This document shows, piece after piece, positions 26,181 to 34,763 of a stretch of DNA of 64,000 nt. How positions within the stretch are numbered: position 1 is the first letter of the stretch; each line of letters opens with the position of its first letter. The position numbers and the translations under genes were made by a program. Location of the stretch: positions 38,050 through 102,049 of the forward strand of contig NZ_LGEK01000014.1 in the NCBI RefSeq assembly GCF_001636615.1, written 5' to 3'. Below the pieces are notes generated by a model, which had not been told where the DNA came from, made no database searches, and saw only the letters and a list, made by a program, of their open reading frames with translations. This stretch comes from Mucilaginibacter sp. L294 (GTDB lineage Bacteria > Bacteroidota > Bacteroidia > Sphingobacteriales > Sphingobacteriaceae).

Positions 26181-26940
26181 AAGGCTGCGTTTTAACCTTG
26201 TTATAATCTAAAACCACGTTATTGCCCATGGCGTATTTAATGCCCGCCAACAGGTGTTGCAGCTGCAAAGTATCTGAGTAGGAATCAGAAAAGTGGCCAA
26301 TGGCCGTATAAAACGATCGACCGCCATCATACTCATGATACCAGGCCAGCGGATGGTAGCCGCCATGTTTGCCGCCTTTATAAGTACGCTCATCAACCGT
26401 CATTAAAACGTGTACATCTGTCGGTACCTGCCTGAAATTGTACCATTCATCCTTACGTGTCCAACGGGCAGGCAATTGTTTTGTTGAGGAATTTTTACGG
26501 TCAGTTACTACTACCACGCCTGTTTGCGGTGCCGGGTGATCTGTAAATACAGCGCCAACCAGTTTACCATACCATGCCCAGTTTTTATCAGTTGTTGATG
26601 CCGCATGGATGCCCATGTACCCCCCACCCGCCTGTATGTAACGGATAAAACTGATTTTCGCTGCGGTATCCAGCACATTGCCGCTGGGGCTCATAAAAAT
26701 CACCGCCGCGTACTTTTTTAGGTTATCATCATTAAACAGAGCACTGTTGGTGGTGGTATCAACCTCAAAATCGTTTTCAGTACCTAACTTTTTAATAGCA
26801 GCTATCCCTGCGGGGATGGATGCATGATGGTAACTCACCGTTTTGCTGAACACCAATACGCGCTTTTTTGCTGACTGGGCAAAGCTGATGCAATGGCCCG
26901 CAACGATCAATAAGATGATTAACAAGATATTCCTTTTCAT
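26170..26940 (-). CDS. ThuA-like domain protein, exported
   Basis: 256 residues with a Sec signal peptide (IILLIVAGHCISFAQ). The ThuA/glutamine-amidotransferase-like fold is marked by RVLVFSKTVSYHHASIPAG, GGGYMGIHAAS and HPLAWYHEYDGGRSFYTAIGH. ThuA proteins are linked to disaccharide (trehalose, sucrose) handling and 3-keto sugar chemistry and are often neighbours of oxidoreductases, as here with the GMC gene. The catalytic role is not settled. Lies 6 bp after the carboxylesterase gene. Confidence 0.9.
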   Translation of the reverse strand: MKRNILLIILLIVAGHCISFAQSAKKRVLVFSKTVSYHHASIPAGIAAIKKLGTENDFEVDTTTNSALFNDDNLKKYAAVIFMSPSGNVLDTAAKISFIRYIQAGGGYMGIHAASTTDKNWAWYGKLVGAVFTDHPAPQTGVVVVTDRKNSSTKQLPARWTRKDEWYNFRQVPTDVHVLMTVDERTYKGGKHGGYHPLAWYHEYDGGRSFYTAIGHFSDSYSDTLQLQHLLAGIKYAMGNNVVLDYNKVKTQPYEK

Positions 26941-26946
26941 AATGGA

Positions 26947-28623
26947 TTAAGCTTCTTTGTTATAATAAACACGTTCAAGTATCTGGCGGGCTTCGCCGTC
27001 GGGGTCAACCTTTACCTCGCAGGTATTGTTAAAGATCATCATGGCACCCATTTGCTTATTAAAACTTGGCCACGCAGGTAATCCCGGATGGTTTGGGTTT
27101 CCGTTCCGTGCAAAGCTAATCCATGCCTGCGCCATTTTGGTGCTCAGCTTTTTAGCTTCGGCACTGCTGCCGGTATAATTTTCGCACTTATCGGTATTTC
27201 CAAATACAAAAGGGATCTCGCTGCAATGGAAAGCACGCGGCCGGCCGTCCAGAACCGGTGTATGCCAGGCAAACATGTACAAATAAACATCCGCCCCTTT
27301 TTGTGCTGATTTACGTTGCGCTTGTAAAAAAGCTATCGGGTTTTGCGCACTCAGGAAAGATAAGATTTCCACCGGCTTTGTATCAGGATGTATCTTGCGC
27401 ATCGCCGCATACACCGCTGCACCTTTGTTGGGATATTTTACCAGTACTTTAGCCTTAAGTTCATCTTCGCTGATGTTTTCTATCACGGCAGTGTCTATAC
27501 TTGCCGATGCTTCGTTTCGCGTGGTACCCACCATAAAAGGCACATTTGCAGATATGGCCGGTGCGCCGGGATCAAATGGATGATGCGGTAAAACAACACC
27601 ATCAACTACCGGCTGCAAGCCTGAACGGCCAACATCGGCAGGCACCGTGCCTCCCATTTTCTTTTCGGCTGCGGCTGTTGCCGCTATAATTTCTATAGCC
27701 GGTATATTTTGCAGACTGTCGATATTTGATTTGTCTATCTTCAGCTCGGTTAAAATCAGACTGGTTAGCTTTTGGGCGTAAGCGGGAGTGGCTACCTGCA
27801 CTATTGAATTGCTTTGTGCAATGGCTTTATGGAAAAGACCTTTTGCTGCAGGCATCGCCATCAGTGTGATCACTTTTGTACCCCCGCCCGATTGGCCGTA
27901 AATGGTCACATTATTTTGGTCGCCACCAAAGTTGCCTATATTATCACGTACCCATTCCAGCGCGGCAACAATATCCAGCATACCCACATTGGCCGACTTT
28001 GCATATTTGTCGCCGTAGGCGGATAAATCCATATGCCCGAAAGCATTGAGCCGATGGTTAATGGAAACCACTACTACATCGCCTAAATGGCATAAGTTTT
28101 CGCCGTCGTAAGATGGATGCTCCTGGCTGGAGCCTGTAGTGAAACCACCCCCATGCATCCAAAACATGACCGGGCGTTTTTTGCCGTCTTTTATTTCCGG
28201 CGACCATACATTCAACCGCAAACAATCTTCATGGTGCAGGCCGTCTATCCATTGGTATAAAAAACCATATTCAGGCTGGAACCAACCTGTGTTTTGTTTT
28301 TGCGGACAGATGGGGCCGTAAACCAACGTGTTGCGTACGCCTTCCCACTTAACCACCTTAACCGGCGGCAAAAAGCGGTTGGCACCAGCGGTACTTTCGG
28401 CATAAGGGATGCCTTTAAATGTGTAGATCTTGTTGCGGGTGTAGCCCTTTACCTTGCCCGCAGTAGTATCGACCACGGCATTGGCAGGTGATGCTACCAC
28501 GCCGCCTTCAGATACGAGTTTATAGCTTTTAGCGAGCGACTTTGCAGGTATAACCTGGCTAAGTCCGGCCGCTGATGTGATCAATACTAATTTTTGCAGG
28601 AAACCCCGCCTGTTATTTTCCAT
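26947..28623 (-). CDS. Type-B carboxylesterase
   Basis: 558 residues of the para-nitrobenzyl-esterase type. Signs: KTLVYGPICPQ-like entry region (NTLVYGPICPQ), PVMFWMHGGGF oxyanion loop, nucleophile elbow TIYGQSGGG (Gln in place of the usual Glu before Ser) and AFHCSEIPFVFG with the catalytic His. N-terminus NNRRGFLQKL followed by a hydrophobic stretch looks like a Tat signal, so periplasmic. It could remove ester groups from glycans. Part of the leftward locus, 21 bp after the next esterase gene. Confidence 0.9.
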   Translation of the reverse strand: MENNRRGFLQKLVLITSAAGLSQVIPAKSLAKSYKLVSEGGVVASPANAVVDTTAGKVKGYTRNKIYTFKGIPYAESTAGANRFLPPVKVVKWEGVRNTLVYGPICPQKQNTGWFQPEYGFLYQWIDGLHHEDCLRLNVWSPEIKDGKKRPVMFWMHGGGFTTGSSQEHPSYDGENLCHLGDVVVVSINHRLNAFGHMDLSAYGDKYAKSANVGMLDIVAALEWVRDNIGNFGGDQNNVTIYGQSGGGTKVITLMAMPAAKGLFHKAIAQSNSIVQVATPAYAQKLTSLILTELKIDKSNIDSLQNIPAIEIIAATAAAEKKMGGTVPADVGRSGLQPVVDGVVLPHHPFDPGAPAISANVPFMVGTTRNEASASIDTAVIENISEDELKAKVLVKYPNKGAAVYAAMRKIHPDTKPVEILSFLSAQNPIAFLQAQRKSAQKGADVYLYMFAWHTPVLDGRPRAFHCSEIPFVFGNTDKCENYTGSSAEAKKLSTKMAQAWISFARNGNPNHPGLPAWPSFNKQMGAMMIFNNTCEVKVDPDGEARQILERVYYNKEA

Positions 28624-28644
28624 TCTGTTTGTAATTGATAGCTG

Positions 28645-29826
28645 CTATTTGGAATAAGCGGCTAAAGGTTTTTTAAATATAGCCTGATAAAAGCCGGCCA
28701 GTTCCTCGCGCCAAACGCGCCACTCGTGACCGCCGGGCACGGTCAAGTTTTTAATGGTGATGCCTTTTTTAATAAGCGTATTAGCCAAAATCTGATGGCC
28801 AGGAAAACGCGGATCATCCTCCCCGCAGCCAATCCAAAGTACGCCCAGTTTTTTGTTAAGTGATGCATTCATGATGCCGGGCAGTTCTTTGTCTACATCA
28901 AAATCTTTATCGCTTAAAATGCCAGAGCTAAACTCGCCCACCCATCCAAACTTATCCAGGTTGCGCAGGCCCATCACAAAAGCCTGCCCGCCACCCATCG
29001 AAAGGCCGGTAATGGCGCGGTTGGCGCGGTCTTTTTTAACGCGGTAGGTTTTCTCAACCAGGGGGATCACATCCTGCAAAAGCTCCTGCTCTAAGGCTTT
29101 AACACCCTCATGAGTACTGCCGCCGGCCCACGTGCCATCGGTAAGCCCGTTGGTCATCACTACGATCATGGGCACAGCCTTTTTCTGGGCGATCAGGTTA
29201 TCCAGTATCGTGTTGGCACTTCCTGCACGCTGGCTCCAGCTGCTTTCATTATCACCCCCGCCATGACGCAGGTACAACACCGGGAAATTTCTTGCGGGCT
29301 GCGAATAATATTGCGGCGGTAGGTAAACGTAAACGCCGCGTGTAAGCTTTAACGATGATGATACATAGCTATGGATAGTCAATGTGCCATAAGGCACTTT
29401 TTGCACTTCATCAAACCTTGCAGGCGAGCCGGGCACTTCTAACACGCTGCTGTAGATCTCGGTACCAATTTTAGTGACAGGGTTTTTCATATCCAGCGTA
29501 GCAGCACCATCAACAGCATACTGGTATGAGTAGATTCCTGGTTTTACGGGTGCAATGGTAATTGTCCAGTTGTTGTCAGTATCTTTACTCATAGCCTGGG
29601 GCTTTACATCCCACTCGCCAAAAAGCAAATTTACTTTGGCAGCGCCTTTAGCTTTGGTGCGAAAAGTAATACTATTGTCCTTATTGACCAAGGGCGAGTA
29701 AGGTGGCTTTGGCGGACCGTACCAGCCTTTGGTGCTGTAGGTATTTACAGGCAATTGAGCAAATGCGGCAGTCGAAAAAACGATAGACGCCAAGATGAGC
29801 ATTGAAATTTTATAGCTGTTTTTCAT
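28645..29826 (-). CDS. Esterase D/feruloyl-esterase-like protein with N-terminal sugar-binding-like domain
   Basis: 393 residues with signal peptide (LILASIVFSTAAFAQ). Residues 30-145 form an early-set/CBM48-like domain (FRTKAKGAAKVNLLFGEW, PGIYSYQYAVDG). The alpha/beta-hydrolase domain follows: FPVLYLRHGGGDNESSW, nucleophile AITGLSMGGGQAF, Asp in GCGEDDPRF and His in VPGGHEWRVW. This layout is common among xylan-locus feruloyl esterases of Bacteroidota. Substrate is inference. Lies 18 bp after the GH30 gene. Confidence 0.88.
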   Translation of the reverse strand: MKNSYKISMLILASIVFSTAAFAQLPVNTYSTKGWYGPPKPPYSPLVNKDNSITFRTKAKGAAKVNLLFGEWDVKPQAMSKDTDNNWTITIAPVKPGIYSYQYAVDGAATLDMKNPVTKIGTEIYSSVLEVPGSPARFDEVQKVPYGTLTIHSYVSSSLKLTRGVYVYLPPQYYSQPARNFPVLYLRHGGGDNESSWSQRAGSANTILDNLIAQKKAVPMIVVMTNGLTDGTWAGGSTHEGVKALEQELLQDVIPLVEKTYRVKKDRANRAITGLSMGGGQAFVMGLRNLDKFGWVGEFSSGILSDKDFDVDKELPGIMNASLNKKLGVLWIGCGEDDPRFPGHQILANTLIKKGITIKNLTVPGGHEWRVWREELAGFYQAIFKKPLAAYSK

Positions 29827-29844
29827 AAGTAGGTTTATACAAGA

Positions 29845-31245
29845 TTACCAAACGTAAGTGCCAACCGAGCCACTCATTAAAGCAACTTCGGCTTTTTTGC
29901 CGTTACTGGCAATGTTAAATTTTTGCAGCCTGCCGCTCACGTTTACAACCACCATTACCATTTTACCTTCAGGAGTTTTAAATACTACATTAGGCAATAC
30001 GGTTGATGCGGTTGAGCCAACTCTTACCGAGCCAGGTGTGACAAATTTAGAGGCATGCGCTACGGTATAATAAGCAATATTTTTGATAAACTTGTCACCG
30101 TCAATGGTGATAGCACCCTGGCAAATAGGACAACCACCGCTATCGGTATGCGGGTCGAAATTGACATCGGCAGCTAAATTCCACAGGATTACATTCCTGC
30201 TCCAGTTGTTGGTGGCGCCAATGATGACGCGCTCTACCGGTACACCGATAGTTACGGCATGACGCTCAATAATCATCTGCTCGGTAAAGTAAAGGTTCTT
30301 GGTTGGGTAAGCATCATGAACTTTGCTCATCGCATCAATGTTTCCAGCATATAAATGAAAACCTGAGCCATCCACGTATTTGGCAGTTTCCGGGTCGGCA
30401 AGGATGCTCATAGCATATTCAGGTTTGTCGCAATTATGATCAAACAGAATGATCTTTGTTTTGATACCAGCGGATTTAAAGGCCGGCCCCATTGCGGTTT
30501 TTATAAAGTCCAGCTGTTCCTCTGCAAACATCTGCATGCTTGGGGTATTGCGGTCGTTAAGTGGTTCGTTTTGGATAGTGATGGCCTCAATGTTGATACC
30601 TAATGCCTGCATAGCCTTAAGGTATTTGACAAAATAGTTGGCGTAAACCTTATAAAATTCAGATTTAAGCTTGCCGCCTTTAATGTCATTATTGGTCTTC
30701 ATCCAGCTTGGTGCCGTCCACGGCGAAGCCATGATCTTAACGTTTTTGTTAACCGCCAAAATCTCTTTTATCACGGGTATCACATCCTTTAGGTCCTGGT
30801 TCAGGTTAAACTTTTTAAGCGTTGGGTCGGTTTGGCCATCCGGCAGGTCATCATAAGTGAACACACTTTGATTAAGATCGGATGCACCAATGCTCAAACG
30901 GATGTAACTCACACCAATGTTGTCACCATCTGATGCGAATACGTCTCTGATCAATGACGTTCGTGCAGACCGGCTCATAGCCATCATTAGCTGGGCACTA
31001 CCGCCTGTTAAGGCAAAGCCAAAGCCATCGATGGTCTGATAAGTTTTCGAAGTATCTATACTGATGGTTTGATCGGGATTGGTGGTGTTGCCGAAGGTGT
31101 AGGTGCGCTTCTGTTGAGTAAATGTATTATCGCGATTCGTGGTGCTCAGCCATAGACTAGCCGTTTGCGCCTCTGCGGATATATAGGAAAATATGCTTAG
31201 CGCGGGCAATAAAATAGCTGCCCTGATTGACGTTTTTATAGACAT
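29845..31245 (-). CDS. GH30 family glycoside hydrolase
   Basis: 466 residues with signal peptide. The (beta/alpha)8 barrel shows SPWTAPSWMKTN, the acid/base Glu in ITIQNEPLN (about residue 225) and the nucleophile Glu in LYFTEQM (about 322), then NWSRNVILWNLAAD and GGCPICQGAITID, a pattern I recall from GH30 subfamilies 1 and 3 (glucosylceramidase and endo-beta-1,6-glucanase). A short C-terminal beta-sandwich (VVFKTPEGKMVMVVVN) completes it. Beta-1,6-glucan is the best substrate guess; xylan-specific GH30_8 looks less likely. Confidence 0.9.
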   Translation of the reverse strand: MSIKTSIRAAILLPALSIFSYISAEAQTASLWLSTTNRDNTFTQQKRTYTFGNTTNPDQTISIDTSKTYQTIDGFGFALTGGSAQLMMAMSRSARTSLIRDVFASDGDNIGVSYIRLSIGASDLNQSVFTYDDLPDGQTDPTLKKFNLNQDLKDVIPVIKEILAVNKNVKIMASPWTAPSWMKTNNDIKGGKLKSEFYKVYANYFVKYLKAMQALGINIEAITIQNEPLNDRNTPSMQMFAEEQLDFIKTAMGPAFKSAGIKTKIILFDHNCDKPEYAMSILADPETAKYVDGSGFHLYAGNIDAMSKVHDAYPTKNLYFTEQMIIERHAVTIGVPVERVIIGATNNWSRNVILWNLAADVNFDPHTDSGGCPICQGAITIDGDKFIKNIAYYTVAHASKFVTPGSVRVGSTASTVLPNVVFKTPEGKMVMVVVNVSGRLQKFNIASNGKKAEVALMSGSVGTYVW

Positions 31246-31336
31246 GTAGATTTATATATTTCCCAAAAGGAATGTTTTTATTTATTTATCAATTATACTT
31301 TAACACATTTGCGTTTAATTGCACCGAAGTATCGAT

Positions 31337-32896
31337 TTAGTGTAAAAGCGCAGTTTTAACCATCATATACGGCTTGTTTTTATTAAGTCGGGATTGATTT
31401 TCTAAAATAATAAGCGGCAATTCATTTTGTATACTGTTTGTACTTACGGATGTTAAATTATCGAATGAGAAATTCCCAAGTGCCACATCAGGGTAACCAT
31501 CGTTGTTGTAATCGTTTACATCCATGGTTAGCCATTTGCCTTTGTTGGCGATAGGTAATTGATGGGCTTTGAACTTTAACCCTGCCGATTGCTCCAGGTA
31601 AACAAAGCCCCGTTCAGGTTTTTCTTTTGGCGTAAAAAATGCTATAGCCACGATATCCAATACCCCGTTGCCTTTAAAATCGGCAGCAATGGCTTTTGTA
31701 CAGCCGTTCATTGGGTAAAAGTATTTTCGGATGAAGCTCATTCGGCCATCGTTTAAAAACACATAAACACCGTGATATGGTTTGGGTATGGGTGAAAGAT
31801 CGGCATTGTCGCCTGCGGTATAAATAATATCGGGGGCTCCATCATGGTTGATATCAACGAGCTGAAAATTACTCGACCCATACACTGGCGGAAAGCGCAG
31901 CAGGATCTTTTTATTAAAGCCACCTTTGCCGTTATTCAGAAACAGCCAAATTCCTTCATCTCCCTGGGCAAACAAGCAGATAACATCTGTTAAACCATCG
32001 TGGTTAAAATCGCCTGTCACGGCGCTGGTGGCACCAGGTGTATTGCTGATAGTTCGGTTTTCAAACCCACCATTCGGCAATGCTTTTAACCAGTATAACC
32101 CGCCCCTATTGTGCCCGAAGTTGCATAATACGTAATCCTTAATCCCATCTTTATCCAAATCAGCAGCGGTTACTTGTACCGGCCTTGGCAGATTGCCTTG
32201 CAATATTTTAGGCTTGCCAGTTTGCAGATTGATACTTACCAGTTTGCCGGTGTCGGCGTCAACAGGTGCAAGTGTACCAATACAGGTAAGAAGCATTTGT
32301 CTTTTGTCTTCGGCAGCAACAAATACAGCACTTGTAGCCGGTGAGGGTAACTCTTGCACCAGTTTCGGCTTAAAGCTACTACTCCACTTAAAAAGGTTAT
32401 TTTGTGCGTCAGCAGTGTATAAGTTCTTACCCGCAGTATCATAAGAAATCATTGTAGTGATGGCACCTGTCGCGGAATTACCTTTTCCAGGCTCTTTCAG
32501 GTTGAAAATCCCCCAATCTTTAAATGTTTCGATACTATCAGCAGACGCTAATTTTACGGGTGCAGTTTCAGTATAATACTTAACGATTTTGTACCAATCA
32601 TTAATTGGGATTGCCGAATGCTTGCCCGCGAAATAACCCGAACCCCAATGCGTTAACCCAAGACGCTGGCCCATACCGGGCAAAACGTTTTTTTCCCAAT
32701 GGGATCTATCAATTAAATTAGCTTGCGGATACATGTGGCAACTTTTACAATATTTTACAGACAGATATTTGCCGTCGGTTATCTCAGTGATTGCTTTTGC
32801 TTCTGGACTTTCACGGCATTGGCTACACACCAGGAGGCATATTAAGCTGAATGTGAACAAAATCACCAATAAAATCTTACTCTTTAAATTATGCAT
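31337..32896 (-). CDS. Cytochrome-c-motif and FG-GAP/VCBS repeat protein
   Basis: 519 residues. A hydrophobic N-terminus rich in Cys (LLVCSQC, possible lipid anchor) is followed by a heme c motif, CKSCH at residues 50-54, with MGQRLG as possible distal ligand region. The rest is a beta-propeller with repeated Ca-binding-like loops: DLDKDGIKDYV, DFNHDGLTDVI, DINHDGAPDII, DYNNDGYPDVA. The join of an electron carrier and a propeller suggests surface or periplasmic electron transfer, maybe with the GMC oxidoreductase of the same locus. Same strand, 91 bp after GH30 upstream order (SusD before it). Confidence 0.85.
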   Translation of the reverse strand: MHNLKSKILLVILFTFSLICLLVCSQCRESPEAKAITEITDGKYLSVKYCKSCHMYPQANLIDRSHWEKNVLPGMGQRLGLTHWGSGYFAGKHSAIPINDWYKIVKYYTETAPVKLASADSIETFKDWGIFNLKEPGKGNSATGAITTMISYDTAGKNLYTADAQNNLFKWSSSFKPKLVQELPSPATSAVFVAAEDKRQMLLTCIGTLAPVDADTGKLVSINLQTGKPKILQGNLPRPVQVTAADLDKDGIKDYVLCNFGHNRGGLYWLKALPNGGFENRTISNTPGATSAVTGDFNHDGLTDVICLFAQGDEGIWLFLNNGKGGFNKKILLRFPPVYGSSNFQLVDINHDGAPDIIYTAGDNADLSPIPKPYHGVYVFLNDGRMSFIRKYFYPMNGCTKAIAADFKGNGVLDIVAIAFFTPKEKPERGFVYLEQSAGLKFKAHQLPIANKGKWLTMDVNDYNNDGYPDVALGNFSFDNLTSVSTNSIQNELPLIILENQSRLNKNKPYMMVKTALLH

Positions 32897-32974
32897 CGTT
32901 TATTGGCTTTTATTGAATTTAAAGGCGGGGCCTCCGCCCCACCTTCATCAACTATCTCCAGTATCTTAAATCAA

Positions 32975-34741
32975 TTAATAACCCGGATTTTGCTTTAATA
33001 CTCCAGCCCCTTTTGACGCCGACAAGTCGATTTGTGATTGTGGTATGGGCATATATTCATGCGTACCCTTCACGAACTTGCCACCTTGCAGCGTAGAATT
33101 TATTTTCACATCATATTGTAAAAACGCGTTGATCTCAGCAGCCATCGTGCCTGTACCGCCATCCCAGCGCGCCAGGTCAAAATAGCGGTGACCTTCTTCT
33201 GCCAATTCAATTTTCCTTTCAAAATGAATGGCCTTTAATGCATACGATTTATTGGCGAATGAGCCAGCCGGATATGGTTTGATCAGGTAATTATCTGCAG
33301 GGATTGTTTGTACATTGTACTTCGATTTAGTAGCATCATAAGCAGAGCTTTTATAAACCCAACCTGTCGGGTCAGCTGCACGATTTCTTACGCGGTTTAC
33401 ATAATCAAGTGCTAATTCAGGGCTGCCGACTTCAATCTCTACCTCAGCCGCCATTAAAAGCAGGTCTGCAAAGCGCAAAAGGTTTACATTATTCGATGTT
33501 ACTGATGTCGCGCCCCAATATCCACTTTCAGTGCTGGTATTTACGCCCTTTTCGCTTTGAGAATAGACATTCTTTCGCGGCAGGAAACGCCCGTTTGTCG
33601 GATCACGGATCCAGGAAGCGGATGGAACACCCCAGTCGAGGTACGGTATATTGGGGCGTGCCATCGTCAGATCAATACGAGGATCAAGCGGACCGGTATA
33701 AGGCGAAGTAGAACCGCTAACGTCGCTACCATTATTAAAGGTATCGAAAGCAGGTAAACCATTAGCATCTACTTTAAAGGAATTTGCGATTGATTGGGAC
33801 GGCGGAAAGTAGCCGCAACACCCACCTGGCCCGCCGTTGTAAGGAAAATTCAGATTATCTGGCCGGTTTCCGTTCGAGGCTACCGAACCATCGTTTACAG
33901 ATGCTTGAGCAGCAAAAATAGATTCAGCACCATTTTTTTGGCTTGCCTGCGGGCTGAAGTTCTGCTGAAAAGGAATTAGCGCATATTTCTGGCCGCCAGC
34001 GGTAACACCATTGGCTATCAGATCGGTAAATAATGGTTTAGCATCCGCATACTTTTTCTGATATAGGTAAGCTTTGGCAAGATAGGCTTTAGCAGCCCAG
34101 TTGTTTGCCCTGCCCCTGTCAGTTTCTACTGCGGGCAGGTTATCAGCCGCAAATTTAAAATCCGCCTCAATATTTGGCCAAATGTCTTTGTCATTAGGCT
34201 GGTTATAATCGGTGACTGTCTCGTCTATATATGGAATCCTGTTATAGATTTTTTTTAGCTCAAAATAATAGAATCCGCGCAGGAACCTAGTTTCACCTGT
34301 TATTTGTTTAACATCGGCATCGGTTACATCTTTCGCCAGGGCTAACGTCCGCAACACATCGTTACATCGCTGCACCGCATCAAACATCAAAAGGTATTTC
34401 GCCGATGCCGCTGTATTTGACGTAGTTAAGTTGAATAATTGAATAGGTTGCACATCAGCTGCGCCATCCGAAGGTGAAGACCCTTTATAAGCATCACCGG
34501 CTGCCATACTTCCGATTACCCAGTTGGATGCAGGCGACCGGGTTCCTCCGCTATTACCACCGAAGCCATCTAAAAGTGAGTATGCGCCTACTAATAAGCT
34601 TTGTACGCCTTGCTTGTTAGCTAGAGTCTCTGAGTTTAAGACACCCAAAGGGGGCTGTTCCAGGTATGATTTTTTGCAGGCGATTATAGTTACCACTAGC
34701 GCTACGCTAATTGGCAAGATAAATTTTATATATGTTTTCAT
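32975..34741 (-). CDS. RagB/SusD-type surface glycan-binding lipoprotein
   Basis: 588 residues. Lipobox IIAC with Cys22, then the SusD family start (KKSYLEQPPLGVL, an early repeat rich in aromatic residues). TPR-like helices are followed by ELRFADLLLMAAEVEIEVGS-type segment (LLRFADLLLMAAEVEIE) and the C-terminal ELAEEGHRYFDLARW, diagnostic of the family. It captures oligosaccharide at the cell surface for the SusC pore encoded 22 bp upstream. Confidence 0.94.
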   Translation of the reverse strand: MKTYIKFILPISVALVVTIIACKKSYLEQPPLGVLNSETLANKQGVQSLLVGAYSLLDGFGGNSGGTRSPASNWVIGSMAAGDAYKGSSPSDGAADVQPIQLFNLTTSNTAASAKYLLMFDAVQRCNDVLRTLALAKDVTDADVKQITGETRFLRGFYYFELKKIYNRIPYIDETVTDYNQPNDKDIWPNIEADFKFAADNLPAVETDRGRANNWAAKAYLAKAYLYQKKYADAKPLFTDLIANGVTAGGQKYALIPFQQNFSPQASQKNGAESIFAAQASVNDGSVASNGNRPDNLNFPYNGGPGGCCGYFPPSQSIANSFKVDANGLPAFDTFNNGSDVSGSTSPYTGPLDPRIDLTMARPNIPYLDWGVPSASWIRDPTNGRFLPRKNVYSQSEKGVNTSTESGYWGATSVTSNNVNLLRFADLLLMAAEVEIEVGSPELALDYVNRVRNRAADPTGWVYKSSAYDATKSKYNVQTIPADNYLIKPYPAGSFANKSYALKAIHFERKIELAEEGHRYFDLARWDGGTGTMAAEINAFLQYDVKINSTLQGGKFVKGTHEYMPIPQSQIDLSASKGAGVLKQNPGY

Positions 34742-34763
34742 AATCTGATTTTATAATGATGAT

